64,000 bases of DNA from Salinicoccus sesuvii (GCF_042648145.1 NZ_JBHRWV010000002.1:62001-126000); one strand, 5' to 3'; shown: positions 15,744-25,783, counted from the first letter of the stretch. Notes: generated from the letters alone by a model not told the origin. Translations and numbers: made by a program.

Positions 15744-18700
15744 ATGGCAGAAGGAAGAATACAAGGACTTTCCGTTGGTTTAGGGATGGAATCAACAGAG
15801 ATAACTAGGTCCATGTCCGAAATCAAACGGTCGTTTCGTGGGCTTAATTCTGAAGCAAAGGTGACAAGTAACAACTTCAAGTATGGTTCCAGAGATGCAA
15901 AGACCTACAAGAGTACTATTGACTCTTTGTCAGATACCACGGAGAAACAACGAAAGAACGTGGAAGCACTTGGGAAAAGATATCAAGACGTAGTTGAAGA
16001 TCAAGGGGCTTCATCTAAAGCGGCACAAACCCTCGCAACTGAATACAATAAACAGGCTGATAATCTTAATCGATTGGAAAACGAATTGAGCAACGTTAAA
16101 TCAGAGTTTGAAGAATTCAACGAAGCACAGCGTATTGCCGAAAGCCGCTGGACCAAAGCGGGCGAGTCGATGGACAAGTTCGGGGATAAAACTCAAAAAG
16201 TTGGGCGTGGTATGCAGGATGTCGGAAAGAAGGTGTCATTGGCTGTCACAACCCCGATACTTGGCTTTGCTGCGGCTGCCATAAAGACTGGTGTAGACTT
16301 TGATGATTCCATGGCAAAGGTTGCTGCCGTATCTGGTGCAACAGGCGATGATCTAGAAGCACTTAGACAGAAAGCGAAAGATATGGGTGAGTCCACACGA
16401 TTTAGCGCATCTGAAGCTGCAGACGGTTTGAACTACATGGCGCTTGCCGGGTGGAGCACTGAAGAAATGCTTGGCGGTCTCGATGGCGTTATGTCCCTTG
16501 CAGCCGCATCTGGAGAAGACCTTGGGTCTGTATCAGATATTGTGACTGACTCACTCTCCGCATTTGGGCTGGAAGCGAAGGATAGTAGTTACTTTGCAGA
16601 CGTGTTGGCGCAGACTTCTGCCAACGCAAACACAGATGTCACTGGTCTTGGTGACGCCTTTAAATATGTTGCTCCGGTTGCTGGTGCAATGGGATATACA
16701 GTAGAAGATACAGCCAAAGCAATTGGTTTGATGAGTGATAGCGGTATTAAAGGTGAGAAGGCCGGTACAGCATTGAGGACGATGATGACAAACCTTGCAA
16801 AGCCTACAAAAGCGATGCAGGAAGAAATGGACAATCTTGGTATCAGCTTGACGAATACAGACGGTTCAATGAAAACCTTTGACGAGATTATGGTTGATCT
16901 TAGGAGTTCGTTCAGTGGACTCAACGAAGAGCAACAGGCTTCAGCAGCCGCAACCATCTTCGGAAAAGAAGCAATGTCAGGCGCGCTCGCTGTCATAAAC
17001 ACGACTGGCGATTCCTTCGATGACTTAGGCAATAAAATCTCCAATTCCGAAGGTGCAGCGAAGAAAATGGCAGATACTATGGAAGGTACACTGGGGGGCG
17101 TATGGCGTGAGATAAAATCTGGTATTGAAGGTTTTTCCATCTCAGTATACGAAACCATGTTGCCTACGCTTGAGAAAATGTCCGAAAAGATTTTGAACGC
17201 CATTCAATGGCTTAATGACCTATCGCCGAGAGCGAAAACACTCGGTGTTGTATTTGCGGGAGTCGCAGCCGCCATTGGCCCATTACTTGTGGTCGGCGGT
17301 AGCTTGCTCATTTTCTTCGGTAGTATATTAAAAACCTTAGCGCCAGTCATGACTAACATAGCTAAGGCAGGCGGATTACTAAAATACCTTCGTTTCGCTT
17401 TTATAGGGTTGACTGGACCAGTTGGTATAACTGTCGGTGTTATCGCAGGTTTAGCAACAGCGTTTATGGTTGCTTACCAACGGTCTGAAACATTCCGTAA
17501 TTTTATTAGAGACTTACGTCCGAAGTTCGTTGATGCCTGGAAAGGTGTCATGGAGTTTAAAGACAAAGTACTTCAAGCAGTGTCCGGCATTACAGCCATG
17601 TTCAAGAACGATTGGATGGCCGGCATGTCTATATTGCAGAAAATGGGCATGGGTGACGACCAAATACTCAAGGTACAAAATGGCGTCATCAAGGTAAAGC
17701 GATTCTTCCATGACTTGAAGCAGGGTATCAGTGCTGCTTTTTCAAGTATCGGTAGCTTTGCATCTGACATGTTTGGCCAGATCAAATCATTTTGGCAGTC
17801 AGACGGTCAGCAAACGATGACTGCTTTTGGCAATGCGATAAATCTTATTAAATCCGGAGTCAGTTTTGCGATGCCCTACATTCAAAAAACGGTATCCGTG
17901 GCGCTTAAATTAACGCTCTCAATTGTGAAAATGGTGTGGCAAAATATCCAGGGCATAATACGAGGCGGGCTCAATATTGTGATGGGTCTGACGAAAGTTT
18001 TCACAGGTATTTTTACTGGCGATTTCTCCAAAATGTGGGAGGGCGTAAAACAAACTTTTAAAGGGTCAATACAGTTGATCTGGAACGGCTTCCAGTTGCT
18101 TTTTTACGGAAGGATTATTAAGGGTGTCGGTTCACTGGTCAAAATATTCGCGGGCTCTATACGGTCATTATGGACGCGTGTCGTTGGATTCTTCAAGGGT
18201 ATGGCTGATGGAGTCGCTTCGAGAATGACTGGCATGAGAACGGGTGTCACTCAGACAGCGAGTAATTTAGTCAGCAGAGTCGTTCAATTTTTCAAGAATC
18301 TGCACACCAATTTGACTGTGACAGCCGGCAATATTCGCTCAGGCGTCCAACGGCCGTTTTCTGCGATGCGCGAATTTGTATCGAATAGTGTCTCCAGATT
18401 GCGCGAAGGTGCGGTCAATGGGTTCACTCGATTGAAAGAGCGAGCGACAAAAATGGTCACTGATTTAAAAGACAATGTCTCGGATCGGTTCGGCGATATC
18501 GTCAAGGGCGCTCGAGAATTGCCAGGGAAGATGGGTAGCGCCATCACCAACGCGAAAGGCAAAGCCGTAGACGGCATCAAGTCACTCGGCTCTTCCATGC
18601 TCTCTCAACTGGAAAAAGTCATAAATTTCTTGATTGATGGCATGAACAATGTACTCGGCAAACTGGGAATCAAAGATCTTATTGGTAATGTCACACTTAA

Positions 18701-20018
18701 TAAAGGGTCCAACGGTTCAAGGTCACGTGCGAGCGCCGGCGGATATCAAGCTGCACGACTCAGCACGGGCGGCGAGCTCACACGAGACACCATGGCCATC
18801 GTCAACGATAAAGGTCCAGGTAACGGTCGAAATGGATTTGTTCAGGAAATCATCGAACGCAGAGACGGAAAGTTGGAAATGCCAAAAGGCAGAGATGTAC
18901 TTGTTGGCCTTGGCAAAGGCGATACCGTTCACAACGGTGCGACTGTCCAAGCCTTGAAGATGTCTGGTATGTTGCCACGATTCAGCACAGGTATTGGGTC
19001 CGGCACAGACAAGAAGAATGAACCAAAGAAGAAAAAAGGACTGTGGGGCACAATTGGCGATGTAATGTCGAATGCTTGGGACTACATCAAGCATCCGGGC
19101 AAGGCGCTGAGCGCCATTGTGGATAGCATTTCTCCAGATTGGTCTAGCCTTGGTGGATTTGCGAAGACTGCTGCTAAAGGCGCGTTTGGGTTTGCCAAAG
19201 ATAAAGCGCTCGACTGGTTGACTGGCATATTCAAAGACAATGAAGGCGGAGAAGTGAATGGTAGCAGCATTCTCGGACGTAAGATCACTGCGAAGTTTGG
19301 TAAGTATCCAGCTGCCATTGCAAGACAACTCGGTGTAACTGACCACTACGGATTGGATACCGCCCACAGATACGAGAAGCTGACTTCTCCTGTATCAGGT
19401 AAAGTCAGCAGAGTATGGCATGACAAGTTTGGCGGAAACGCCATACAGATATCTGCTGGTGACCTGACGTGGTGGTTTATGCATATGCAGAGTATCGCAC
19501 GTAAGGTTGGCGACATGGTCAAGGCTGGTTCAACCAGTCTAGGTATAACGGGTAACACTGGATTAAGAACAACCGGTTATCACTTGCACACACAAGCAAT
19601 GAAGGGCGGCATCGGTAACCGATTCGCTATTAATCCGCTACCGCTACTACAGAAGGCCAATAGTCATTTGCTAGGTGGAAGAACGCTCACTGACGGACTT
19701 TTCAACCTGCATGGCGGAGAGTATATCATCAATCCTAAAAAGCCGACTGAGGCGATGAAATTACTTGCCTTGGCAGGTAAGGAGCTTACTGGTAAAAGTA
19801 AGCAGACAAGGCAGTTGCCAACTCCAACTGGTGGTGGGGGTGATACACGTAACTTAGAGAATAAGCTTGACCAGCTGATTGAGTTGATGGGTATGATGCT
19901 AACCTCTAGCCAAAACATTGAACAAAAAGAGAATGTATTGGACGCAAGGTCACTTTCAAACGAATTTGATAAACTCATACAATCTAAACATAGGTTGAGA
20001 AATAGATATTCACAATAG
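15744..20018 (+). CDS. Tail tape measure protein with C-terminal M23 peptidase domain
   Basis: A 1424-aa protein that sets tail length and travels into the cell with the DNA. N-terminal coiled coil (residues 40-150), then the TP901-type tape measure core (GVDFDDSMAKVAAVSGATGDD, about residues 180-480), several hydrophobic stretches between about 500 and 850, and a Gly-rich linker. Near the C terminus is an M23 (LytM-like) zinc endopeptidase: H1201-x3-D1205 in HYGLD, a middle His in WFMHMQS, and H1280-L-H1282. This domain should cut peptidoglycan crosslinks during DNA injection. AAAGGAGG precedes the ATG. By the usual length rule the tail would be roughly 200 nm, which is an estimate only. Confidence 0.93.
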   Translation: MAEGRIQGLSVGLGMESTEITRSMSEIKRSFRGLNSEAKVTSNNFKYGSRDAKTYKSTIDSLSDTTEKQRKNVEALGKRYQDVVEDQGASSKAAQTLATEYNKQADNLNRLENELSNVKSEFEEFNEAQRIAESRWTKAGESMDKFGDKTQKVGRGMQDVGKKVSLAVTTPILGFAAAAIKTGVDFDDSMAKVAAVSGATGDDLEALRQKAKDMGESTRFSASEAADGLNYMALAGWSTEEMLGGLDGVMSLAAASGEDLGSVSDIVTDSLSAFGLEAKDSSYFADVLAQTSANANTDVTGLGDAFKYVAPVAGAMGYTVEDTAKAIGLMSDSGIKGEKAGTALRTMMTNLAKPTKAMQEEMDNLGISLTNTDGSMKTFDEIMVDLRSSFSGLNEEQQASAAATIFGKEAMSGALAVINTTGDSFDDLGNKISNSEGAAKKMADTMEGTLGGVWREIKSGIEGFSISVYETMLPTLEKMSEKILNAIQWLNDLSPRAKTLGVVFAGVAAAIGPLLVVGGSLLIFFGSILKTLAPVMTNIAKAGGLLKYLRFAFIGLTGPVGITVGVIAGLATAFMVAYQRSETFRNFIRDLRPKFVDAWKGVMEFKDKVLQAVSGITAMFKNDWMAGMSILQKMGMGDDQILKVQNGVIKVKRFFHDLKQGISAAFSSIGSFASDMFGQIKSFWQSDGQQTMTAFGNAINLIKSGVSFAMPYIQKTVSVALKLTLSIVKMVWQNIQGIIRGGLNIVMGLTKVFTGIFTGDFSKMWEGVKQTFKGSIQLIWNGFQLLFYGRIIKGVGSLVKIFAGSIRSLWTRVVGFFKGMADGVASRMTGMRTGVTQTASNLVSRVVQFFKNLHTNLTVTAGNIRSGVQRPFSAMREFVSNSVSRLREGAVNGFTRLKERATKMVTDLKDNVSDRFGDIVKGARELPGKMGSAITNAKGKAVDGIKSLGSSMLSQLEKVINFLIDGMNNVLGKLGIKDLIGNVTLNKGSNGSRSRASAGGYQAARLSTGGELTRDTMAIVNDKGPGNGRNGFVQEIIERRDGKLEMPKGRDVLVGLGKGDTVHNGATVQALKMSGMLPRFSTGIGSGTDKKNEPKKKKGLWGTIGDVMSNAWDYIKHPGKALSAIVDSISPDWSSLGGFAKTAAKGAFGFAKDKALDWLTGIFKDNEGGEVNGSSILGRKITAKFGKYPAAIARQLGVTDHYGLDTAHRYEKLTSPVSGKVSRVWHDKFGGNAIQISAGDLTWWFMHMQSIARKVGDMVKAGSTSLGITGNTGLRTTGYHLHTQAMKGGIGNRFAINPLPLLQKANSHLLGGRTLTDGLFNLHGGEYIINPKKPTEAMKLLALAGKELTGKSKQTRQLPTPTGGGGDTRNLENKLDQLIELMGMMLTSSQNIEQKENVLDARSLSNEFDKLIQSKHRLRNRYSQ

Positions 20019-20028
20019 GAGGGGTACG

Positions 20029-21498
20029 GTGCTTGATTTTAAATTCAATAATAAACAGCCACCTAAATGGTTGGTCATTGAGGAAGCGTTCGTACTTCCT
20101 TCTTTCAATGTCAAAGGCAAGTACGAAACACATGAGAATATTAACGGAGCGATGTACACAGGGTATCAAATTGAAAACTTTGAATTCTCGCTACCGCTAA
20201 TTATCCGGAATAGTTTTCTAAACAAAAAGAGTACAGATGAAATTAAAGAAGCTCTAGCAGACTTTTTTTTTGTTGAGGAGGAGGCGCCGCTAGAGTTTTC
20301 TTTTTCTAACAAAATGCTTATGTGTACAGTTTCAGGACCATTTGAACTAAAACCCACAGTTAGAGGCTTCGCAGTCATTGAAGTTACTGTGCAGACATCT
20401 ATGTACTACTATGAACGCGTAGGTCAACCTAACAGAGATGACTTCGCAGCAGGCACATTGACAGCGTATAATGCCGGAATCAAGACACCGCCTACACAGC
20501 AGTTCAAAATCAAAGAACCGACGACACACATGGTCATTACAAATGAAACCACACAAGAGTCGGTGGAGTTTGGCGCTGAAATGCTGTCTGAGAATGAACG
20601 TCCTGAGACGGACCAGCGATTGTTAAATGCTTTCTCTACTTCTCTCATCAACTGGCCGAACATTCGCGCAGGAAGTAACCTGCCGGTTGTCGGTACGGCC
20701 CAAGGGCGCTATATGCAGGCAGATGAATTTATATTTGTAGATACCTTCGGGGACCGTACCGGTAAGACGGACTGGATCGGCCCGGCGAAACAGATGCAAC
20801 TGAGCCGGCAACTGTCCGGTGACTGGGAATGGGAAACCAGAGTAATCACGCCACCGCCGTCTTCATCTGCTAAAGGACGGAAACAGTTTATGCTGCTCGA
20901 TGAACTGAAAAATCCTTTAGCGTTGATAGAGGTCAGGAACCAATCCAGTACAAACAGTAACATCACGGTGATCATGAGCCTATATGATGGACTGAAACGT
21001 ACACAGATTATGTTTCACACCACTTCTCAATGGCGACAAAGAGGCCTCGTCTTAAAGATGACGAAACGAAAAGATGAATACACTTGCTATGTCGGCGTGG
21101 ACTTCAATCCAGTCACGCGACAACGCTTCAATCCTCATGCTAGCCGCGTGACAGAGAAATACATTGATTACAGTAAAGAATACAACCGACCAGCTGTGTT
21201 TGCGCACATGCAAGACCTTAGAGCGCCAAACTATCCGGAGATGAAATTCAATACGTCGTATTTCAAACTGCTTAAATTCGCTGATAATACAAATCGTAGG
21301 CCATATATCTTTGTCGCAGGAGATGAAGTCATGGTATGCCATGACAGGAACCTCTTAACCATTAACGGGGAACCTAAGTTTCTTAAAACCCTACGGAGTG
21401 ATTATTTTGATCTTCAAAAAGGCGAGAACACTATTTCTGTTGCCCCTTGGAGTGTTATTGAGAGTGGCCATCAAACATTTAGGGAGCGATACCTATGA
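20029..21498 (+). CDS. Distal tail protein (Dit), enlarged form
   Basis: Hub protein of the baseplate, 489 aa, starting at GTG after AGGAGGGG. The N-terminal Dit belt domain (residues 1 to about 130, with the ENFEFSLPLIIR and KEALADFFF patterns) and the end (GENTISVAPWSVIESGHQTFRERYL-like close) are standard. Between roughly residues 205 and 430 there is a large beta-sandwich-like insertion (ADEFIFVDTFGDRTGKTDW, then WRQRGLVLKMTKRKDEYTCY), resembling the carbohydrate-binding insertions of evolved Dits. Such insertions often add a receptor-binding function; that is inference here. Confidence 0.85.
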   Translation: MLDFKFNNKQPPKWLVIEEAFVLPSFNVKGKYETHENINGAMYTGYQIENFEFSLPLIIRNSFLNKKSTDEIKEALADFFFVEEEAPLEFSFSNKMLMCTVSGPFELKPTVRGFAVIEVTVQTSMYYYERVGQPNRDDFAAGTLTAYNAGIKTPPTQQFKIKEPTTHMVITNETTQESVEFGAEMLSENERPETDQRLLNAFSTSLINWPNIRAGSNLPVVGTAQGRYMQADEFIFVDTFGDRTGKTDWIGPAKQMQLSRQLSGDWEWETRVITPPPSSSAKGRKQFMLLDELKNPLALIEVRNQSSTNSNITVIMSLYDGLKRTQIMFHTTSQWRQRGLVLKMTKRKDEYTCYVGVDFNPVTRQRFNPHASRVTEKYIDYSKEYNRPAVFAHMQDLRAPNYPEMKFNTSYFKLLKFADNTNRRPYIFVAGDEVMVCHDRNLLTINGEPKFLKTLRSDYFDLQKGENTISVAPWSVIESGHQTFRERYL

Positions 21499-22544
21499 CA
21501 AGTATTTATTTGGTCTCTCAAGACGGCGAGGAAATGCTCGATGAACTTAAAAAACACATCGGTGCGCATATTTCGATCAATGAGGATAATACTCATGAAT
21601 TGACATTTGATATCGAGGCCAATGCACGTACTGAAGTGCTGGAACAACAGAGTCGACTCCTTGTAAAGTTCATGGAGGACTGGTACGAGTTCATCGTTCA
21701 GGAAGTGGATGTCCACTATGGTCAGAATAACTATCGCAGTGTGAAAGCTTATCCCGCACACGATGATCTGAAAGTCATTCACTTCCTCCCACCGTTCAGC
21801 TTGAGCGCTCGGACACTATCAGCAATTATGGACTACATCCTGTACGATTCCGGATGGCAGCGTGGCAGGGTCGACTATACAGCCAATCAACGGTCTTTTT
21901 CTTCTGAGAGCATTAAGTCGGCATATGATCTTCTGAGAGAAGCTTCAAATCTGATTGGTCATGAGGTGCGATTCCGTATCGTCGTCAATGAGGAACAGAA
22001 TACCATCACACGGTATGTGGACTTCGTAATTGATAATGCTGAACTATCCGGAAAGGAAGTCAAGTTCGGACGGGACCTTAAACGACTGACGAAGAACATC
22101 AATTACTCACAAGTGTTTACGCAGCTGTATGTGCTGGGGCCTGAAGTTGAAGGGACGACGGATCGTTTGCATGTCACAGTGAATGATCCGGCTGCATACG
22201 AGATATATAACCGGAACGGTCAACATGTCCAGGACGTCTATGAGCCACAGATGACGGCTGAACTGAGTGGTTATGCCTTAACAGAGCGCTTACGCGTACT
22301 GGGTCTGGCCGAGCTTAGAAAGCGAAATCGACACGCCCTGGAATGGCAGATAGAAGTCAGGCGGTTGGATAACCAGGAAGACATGCAGCATGAGATATAC
22401 CGGCTGCATCAGTGGTTAATTATTCGCAACGAATATGAGCAAAGTCTATATCGTACGAAAGTCAGTGGTTTGGCTGGGAGATTAACCGATCCGTCCAGTG
22501 CCATCGTTACGTTTAGTCGCGTAGAAAAGGTAGGTGATATGTAA
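21495..22544 (+). CDS. Tail-associated protein (Tal), prophage endopeptidase tail family
   Basis: Tail-tip protein of 349 aa of the family called prophage endopeptidase tail. Signatures: N-terminal HELTFDIEANARTEVLEQ, a FLPPFSLSARTLSAIMDYIL segment, the central RFRIVVNEEQNT hairpin, and VKFGRDLKRLTKNINYSQVFTQL, which closes the gp27-like core. Only the structural core is present; there is no separate peptidase domain at the C terminus. The ATG overlaps the Dit stop by four bases. Confidence 0.85.
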   Translation: MTSIYLVSQDGEEMLDELKKHIGAHISINEDNTHELTFDIEANARTEVLEQQSRLLVKFMEDWYEFIVQEVDVHYGQNNYRSVKAYPAHDDLKVIHFLPPFSLSARTLSAIMDYILYDSGWQRGRVDYTANQRSFSSESIKSAYDLLREASNLIGHEVRFRIVVNEEQNTITRYVDFVIDNAELSGKEVKFGRDLKRLTKNINYSQVFTQLYVLGPEVEGTTDRLHVTVNDPAAYEIYNRNGQHVQDVYEPQMTAELSGYALTERLRVLGLAELRKRNRHALEWQIEVRRLDNQEDMQHEIYRLHQWLIIRNEYEQSLYRTKVSGLAGRLTDPSSAIVTFSRVEKVGDM

Positions 22545-22545
22545 C

Positions 22546-24744
22546 ATGTATAAAGAACTTAATCGAGTGGAGAGTATCAACGGGAATGTCCTCAGACACA
22601 ACGATGAGACAACAGAATTGAGTTATCGTTTCAGGGATGCTGCCGGTGCAGCTGTCGACTTGACTGACGAAGATATCCGGTATATCCGACTCAATCATTA
22701 TCAAAATAAGCAATACGCGGTTGTTGATGTATACCGGGTAGAGAACAATCAAGTGCTGTTCCATTTGCCAACCGACATGGTGCCAGGTACGTACTACCTA
22801 GAAATTAAAACAACAGCCGGCGTTGTGTTCCCGGCAAATGACGAAACAAAGATTATTCTTAAAAACTCGAGTCTTTACTCGGAACACCAACGTATTTCAT
22901 TATACGGTTTCGAGTCTGTTGTAGACGCAGCAGTCAGCCGTATCAATCTGGATGACTACACGGTGGATGAAGATAAGATTAGAGAAGATGTTAAAAGGGA
23001 TTTGAATTATCAACCGATTGACCAGGAGAAGTTCAGACAAGATATCGTGGATAGTATTCCATTGAACCGATTAGTGGTTAACGTTACAAACCACGGGGCA
23101 ATCGGAAATGGTAGTCAGGACGAGCGAGATGCCATTCAGGAAGTCGTGAACATCGCCCCAGAGGGGAGTGTCGTGCATTTCCCCTCCGGTCTTTATTTGA
23201 CCGACTACGTCATTTTTATCAATAAAAATATTATCATCCGAGGGGAGTCTGCAACAACAACTAAAATCCGCGTCATGGATAACTCAACACTCTTCCACAA
23301 CGACAATCGAGACAGAGTCGATCGGAACAAACAAGACGGCATGAATCTCTTCAGAGATTTTCATTCTGTCTTTTTCTATGTCGATTGCGATGTCATCATG
23401 TACAACCTTGAAGTGGATGGCAATCCGGAAGGGCAACAGGATATCGTAAATGGTGAAGTGTGGAACTATGTAGCACCAACGGTCGGGGACAAGAGTAGAG
23501 ATTACTACAAGTATTATCACTTGGTACAGGTCATGTATAACCAAGTCAGAGCTTTCCGGATTGATATTCAGGGGTGCGATTTCCATGGCGGTACCTGGAA
23601 CAACGTTGTTATCAACAACAATACAGTCGTTAGAAATCATTTGATCGATGGCCGTATTTTCAACAACCGATTCGAGGGATCGGCACAAGATATGCTCAGC
23701 TTACACTTTGTCAGCAATCTGGAAGTCAAAGCCAATACCTTCGTTAATCCGAATAGCCATTGCTTGCATAGTTATTACGATACCGATCGAATTCTGGTTG
23801 ACAGTAATTACTTTGTCTTCACCGATGACGTCAACTGGATTGCGCCGAATAAACCAGAAGGCCGCATACTCGAAGCCATGCGCTTTGGTCATGGCACCTA
23901 TAAGTCACATATTCGATCGCAGACATTTACGAATAATGTCATCGATGTCCGAACGGATGTGCTTGTTGTCTATGGCGTTGTCATGAGTAACACCATGTTC
24001 GATGCCATCGTAGAGACGAACATCATGAAAAATGTGACGATTGGGATATTTGCGCAGTCTGTATTACTCGGTACGAGTTCCATTAAAAAGAATACGATTA
24101 CTCATAAAGAAGGGGGCATCATTCACCGGCCGTCGCTCAACAATGGTACTTTCATGGGTGTGCCGGATGATGTTCCATTACCGATATCCGCTATTATCGA
24201 TATTACCGATAACAGTGTTCGCAGACTTGGGAACTCTAGCGCCAATGCAGATATTCTTGTTCACAAACCAAATTACAATGAGGCGGAGTTGCGGAAGTAT
24301 GTTGTTAATCTCAGAGACAATAAAGCAGCCACTGTGGTTACCGATAAATCGGTTAAGTATGACATTCGAGAGACGCCACTGTGCAGTACGCAAGCGCACG
24401 AAGGCACCATTCAGCTACCGTACAGGAATGACCGGTCTGCAGTCGATGTGCTGAAGATAGAAAACAATCCATCTGCAGGCAGATCCGACGCATTTATTTA
24501 TTTAGATATTGTCGATAGCCGACGCGGATTAATACAGGACGTGTTGAAAGTGACGTACAGTGGTGCCACAGCGACAGTGACGCGTGAGAATATACGCGGG
24601 GATACCAACAATAGCCATTATCAGTATCAGGTCACAACAGACAGCTTTGGACTGAACACGGTACAGGTGATGATCCCATCGATTACTCCAGCAACGCTGA
24701 AGTATTCTGCAACATCAAGAACGCATAGCTTTTATAAAAGATAA
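22546..24744 (+). CDS. Receptor-binding/baseplate protein: BppU-like N terminus plus pectate-lyase-type beta-helix
   Basis: A 732-aa tail fibre or spike. Residues 1 to about 115 (NGNVLRHNDETTELSYRFRD, then VENNQVLFHLPTDMVPGTYY) match the BppU-type N-terminal domain that clips the protein to the baseplate. After a short helix, VNVTNHGAIGNGSQDERDAI begins a right-handed beta-helix of the pectate-lyase superfamily type, extending to about residue 590 with repeated N-N-x-V/I turns. The C-terminal 100 residues (DVLKIENNPSAGRSDAFIYL) form a separate beta domain. It probably binds, and perhaps cleaves, wall teichoic acid or capsule. ATG at 22546 is preferred over GTG at 22534 for spacing to AGGTAGGTGA. 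Confidence 0.85.
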   Translation: MYKELNRVESINGNVLRHNDETTELSYRFRDAAGAAVDLTDEDIRYIRLNHYQNKQYAVVDVYRVENNQVLFHLPTDMVPGTYYLEIKTTAGVVFPANDETKIILKNSSLYSEHQRISLYGFESVVDAAVSRINLDDYTVDEDKIREDVKRDLNYQPIDQEKFRQDIVDSIPLNRLVVNVTNHGAIGNGSQDERDAIQEVVNIAPEGSVVHFPSGLYLTDYVIFINKNIIIRGESATTTKIRVMDNSTLFHNDNRDRVDRNKQDGMNLFRDFHSVFFYVDCDVIMYNLEVDGNPEGQQDIVNGEVWNYVAPTVGDKSRDYYKYYHLVQVMYNQVRAFRIDIQGCDFHGGTWNNVVINNNTVVRNHLIDGRIFNNRFEGSAQDMLSLHFVSNLEVKANTFVNPNSHCLHSYYDTDRILVDSNYFVFTDDVNWIAPNKPEGRILEAMRFGHGTYKSHIRSQTFTNNVIDVRTDVLVVYGVVMSNTMFDAIVETNIMKNVTIGIFAQSVLLGTSSIKKNTITHKEGGIIHRPSLNNGTFMGVPDDVPLPISAIIDITDNSVRRLGNSSANADILVHKPNYNEAELRKYVVNLRDNKAATVVTDKSVKYDIRETPLCSTQAHEGTIQLPYRNDRSAVDVLKIENNPSAGRSDAFIYLDIVDSRRGLIQDVLKVTYSGATATVTRENIRGDTNNSHYQYQVTTDSFGLNTVQVMIPSITPATLKYSATSRTHSFYKR

Positions 24745-24771
24745 GGAATCTACTCTGTAGATTCTTTTTTT
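24745..24771 (+). terminator. Terminator after the tail fibre gene
   Basis: GAATCTAC-TCT-GTAGATTC, a perfect 8-bp stem, followed by seven T residues. Confidence 0.88.
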
Positions 24772-24799
24772 AATTTGAAACGAAAGGATGTGGCTCTAT

Positions 24800-25201
24800 G
24801 TGAGTGAAAAAGACAAAAGAAACGTCGCACAAGGGGTCCGGAACATTTTAGAAAGAGAAAAAATCAAAGCCAGTCTATACCCACTTTTAGTCGCATCAAT
24901 GTTGTATGGCATTCAGCTGTCCCTGTTTCCGCAAATACTAGAAACCTATTCTGTATATGCCATGATTAGTGACTTCGTCCCGCATTGGGAAATTGGAGCA
25001 GTATTCATCATCCTGCCTTTCCTCATGGCTTTGGCCTTCCAAGCCGATCGGCGGAGGCTACTACTTTTCACCTCAATATTGTTGTTGGCGGTATGGAGCA
25101 TGTTTACGGTTGCTTTCATTTTTTCCCCGCCACCGAACACGATATGGATCTTCGCTGCGTTGATGACCTTCTTAACTTTCCGACTGACAAGGCGGGTGTA
25201 G
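24800..25201 (+). CDS. Phage membrane protein before the lysis genes
   Basis: A 133-aa integral membrane protein with about four predicted transmembrane segments (for example LYPLLVASMLYGIQLSLF, GAVFIILPFLMALAF, LLLFTSILLLAVW and WIFAALMTFLTF). The GTG start follows GAAAGGATG with suitable spacing; the ATG at 24788 lies within the ribosome binding site. The place between the fibre and lysis genes suggests a role in lysis or superinfection, but no family was recognised. Confidence 0.65.
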   Translation: MSEKDKRNVAQGVRNILEREKIKASLYPLLVASMLYGIQLSLFPQILETYSVYAMISDFVPHWEIGAVFIILPFLMALAFQADRRRLLLFTSILLLAVWSMFTVAFIFSPPPNTIWIFAALMTFLTFRLTRRV

Positions 25202-25204
25202 CGC

Positions 25205-25489
25205 ATGGACGAAAGCAACCTCGTACTCATTTTAACCGGGCTTATCGCTGCAGCTGGTGGGTGGGTCAGCAATGTCATTACAAACCGGCCGAAAAATGAA
25301 GAGAACACCATGGGGAAGATCAACGTTATTTTTCAGCAGTATGAAAAGCTGAATGAGGAATGTGAGAAGCGTAACGTGAAACTCTGTAAAGAAAATCGGA
25401 TTTTGAGGCAACAGAAAAGCGAAGTGAAACAGGAGAATGCCGAACTGAAGCAACAACTGGATGAAGCTTTGAAGGGAGGTGAAGACTGA
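25205..25489 (+). CDS. Membrane-anchored coiled-coil phage protein
   Basis: A 94-aa protein with one N-terminal membrane segment (LVLILTGLIAAAGGWVSNVI) followed by a coiled coil over residues 40-88 with two Cys. Its architecture resembles small inner-membrane lysis accessories such as Rz-like proteins or the gene preceding holin in Listeria and staphylococcal phages. Its TGA overlaps the ATG of the holin gene, showing coupling. Function inferred from context only. Confidence 0.65.
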   Translation: MDESNLVLILTGLIAAAGGWVSNVITNRPKNEENTMGKINVIFQQYEKLNEECEKRNVKLCKENRILRQQKSEVKQENAELKQQLDEALKGGED

Positions 25490-25767
25490 TGGAAACAATC
25501 ATTATTTTTGCTGGTGTCATATCCGTTTTGACAGTGGCATTGGTGCAGCTGATTAAAAAGACCACAACCATACCGGATAAGTTGATGCCGTTAATATCAC
25601 TATTCGTCGGACTGCTCGTCGGGGCAATCGCCCTAGTGGTGCCTGAGATTACTTCAGACTTGTCTATAGGTGGTCACCTATTGGCTGGTGCAATCAGTGG
25701 TCTATCTGCCAGTGGCATTTACGATTTGGCAACAAAAACGAATCAAGGATTCAGAGACACTCAATAA
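25489..25767 (+). CDS. Holin, A118 (Hol118)-like
   Basis: A 92-aa lysis-timing protein with three hydrophobic segments: TIIIFAGVISVLTVALVQLI, LMPLISLFVGLLVGAIALVV and HLLAGAISGLSASGIYDLA. The pattern V-x-L-I-K-K-T at the end of the first segment, P-x-x-x-P in the loop and a final G-A-x-S-G-x-x-A-S-G-x-Y-D helix match the Listeria A118 holin family. It lies directly upstream of the endolysin gene with a terminator in between. Confidence 0.85.
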   Translation: METIIIFAGVISVLTVALVQLIKKTTTIPDKLMPLISLFVGLLVGAIALVVPEITSDLSIGGHLLAGAISGLSASGIYDLATKTNQGFRDTQ

Positions 25768-25783
25768 CTTGGGTGTCTTTTTT
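25755..25783 (+). terminator. Terminator between holin and endolysin genes
   Basis: AGACACTC-AATAACTT-GGGTGTCT with one G-T pair, followed by five T residues. The stem lies in the last codons of the holin gene. Confidence 0.75.

Noticed and set aside
16589..17203. A 204-codon Ser/Ala-rich - strand frame in the tape measure gene
   Set aside because: Mirror frame of the helical tape measure core; no ribosome binding site.
18723..19367. A 214-codon - strand frame within the tape measure gene
   Set aside because: Overlaps the clear linker and M23 peptidase coding on the + strand; no motif or start signal.
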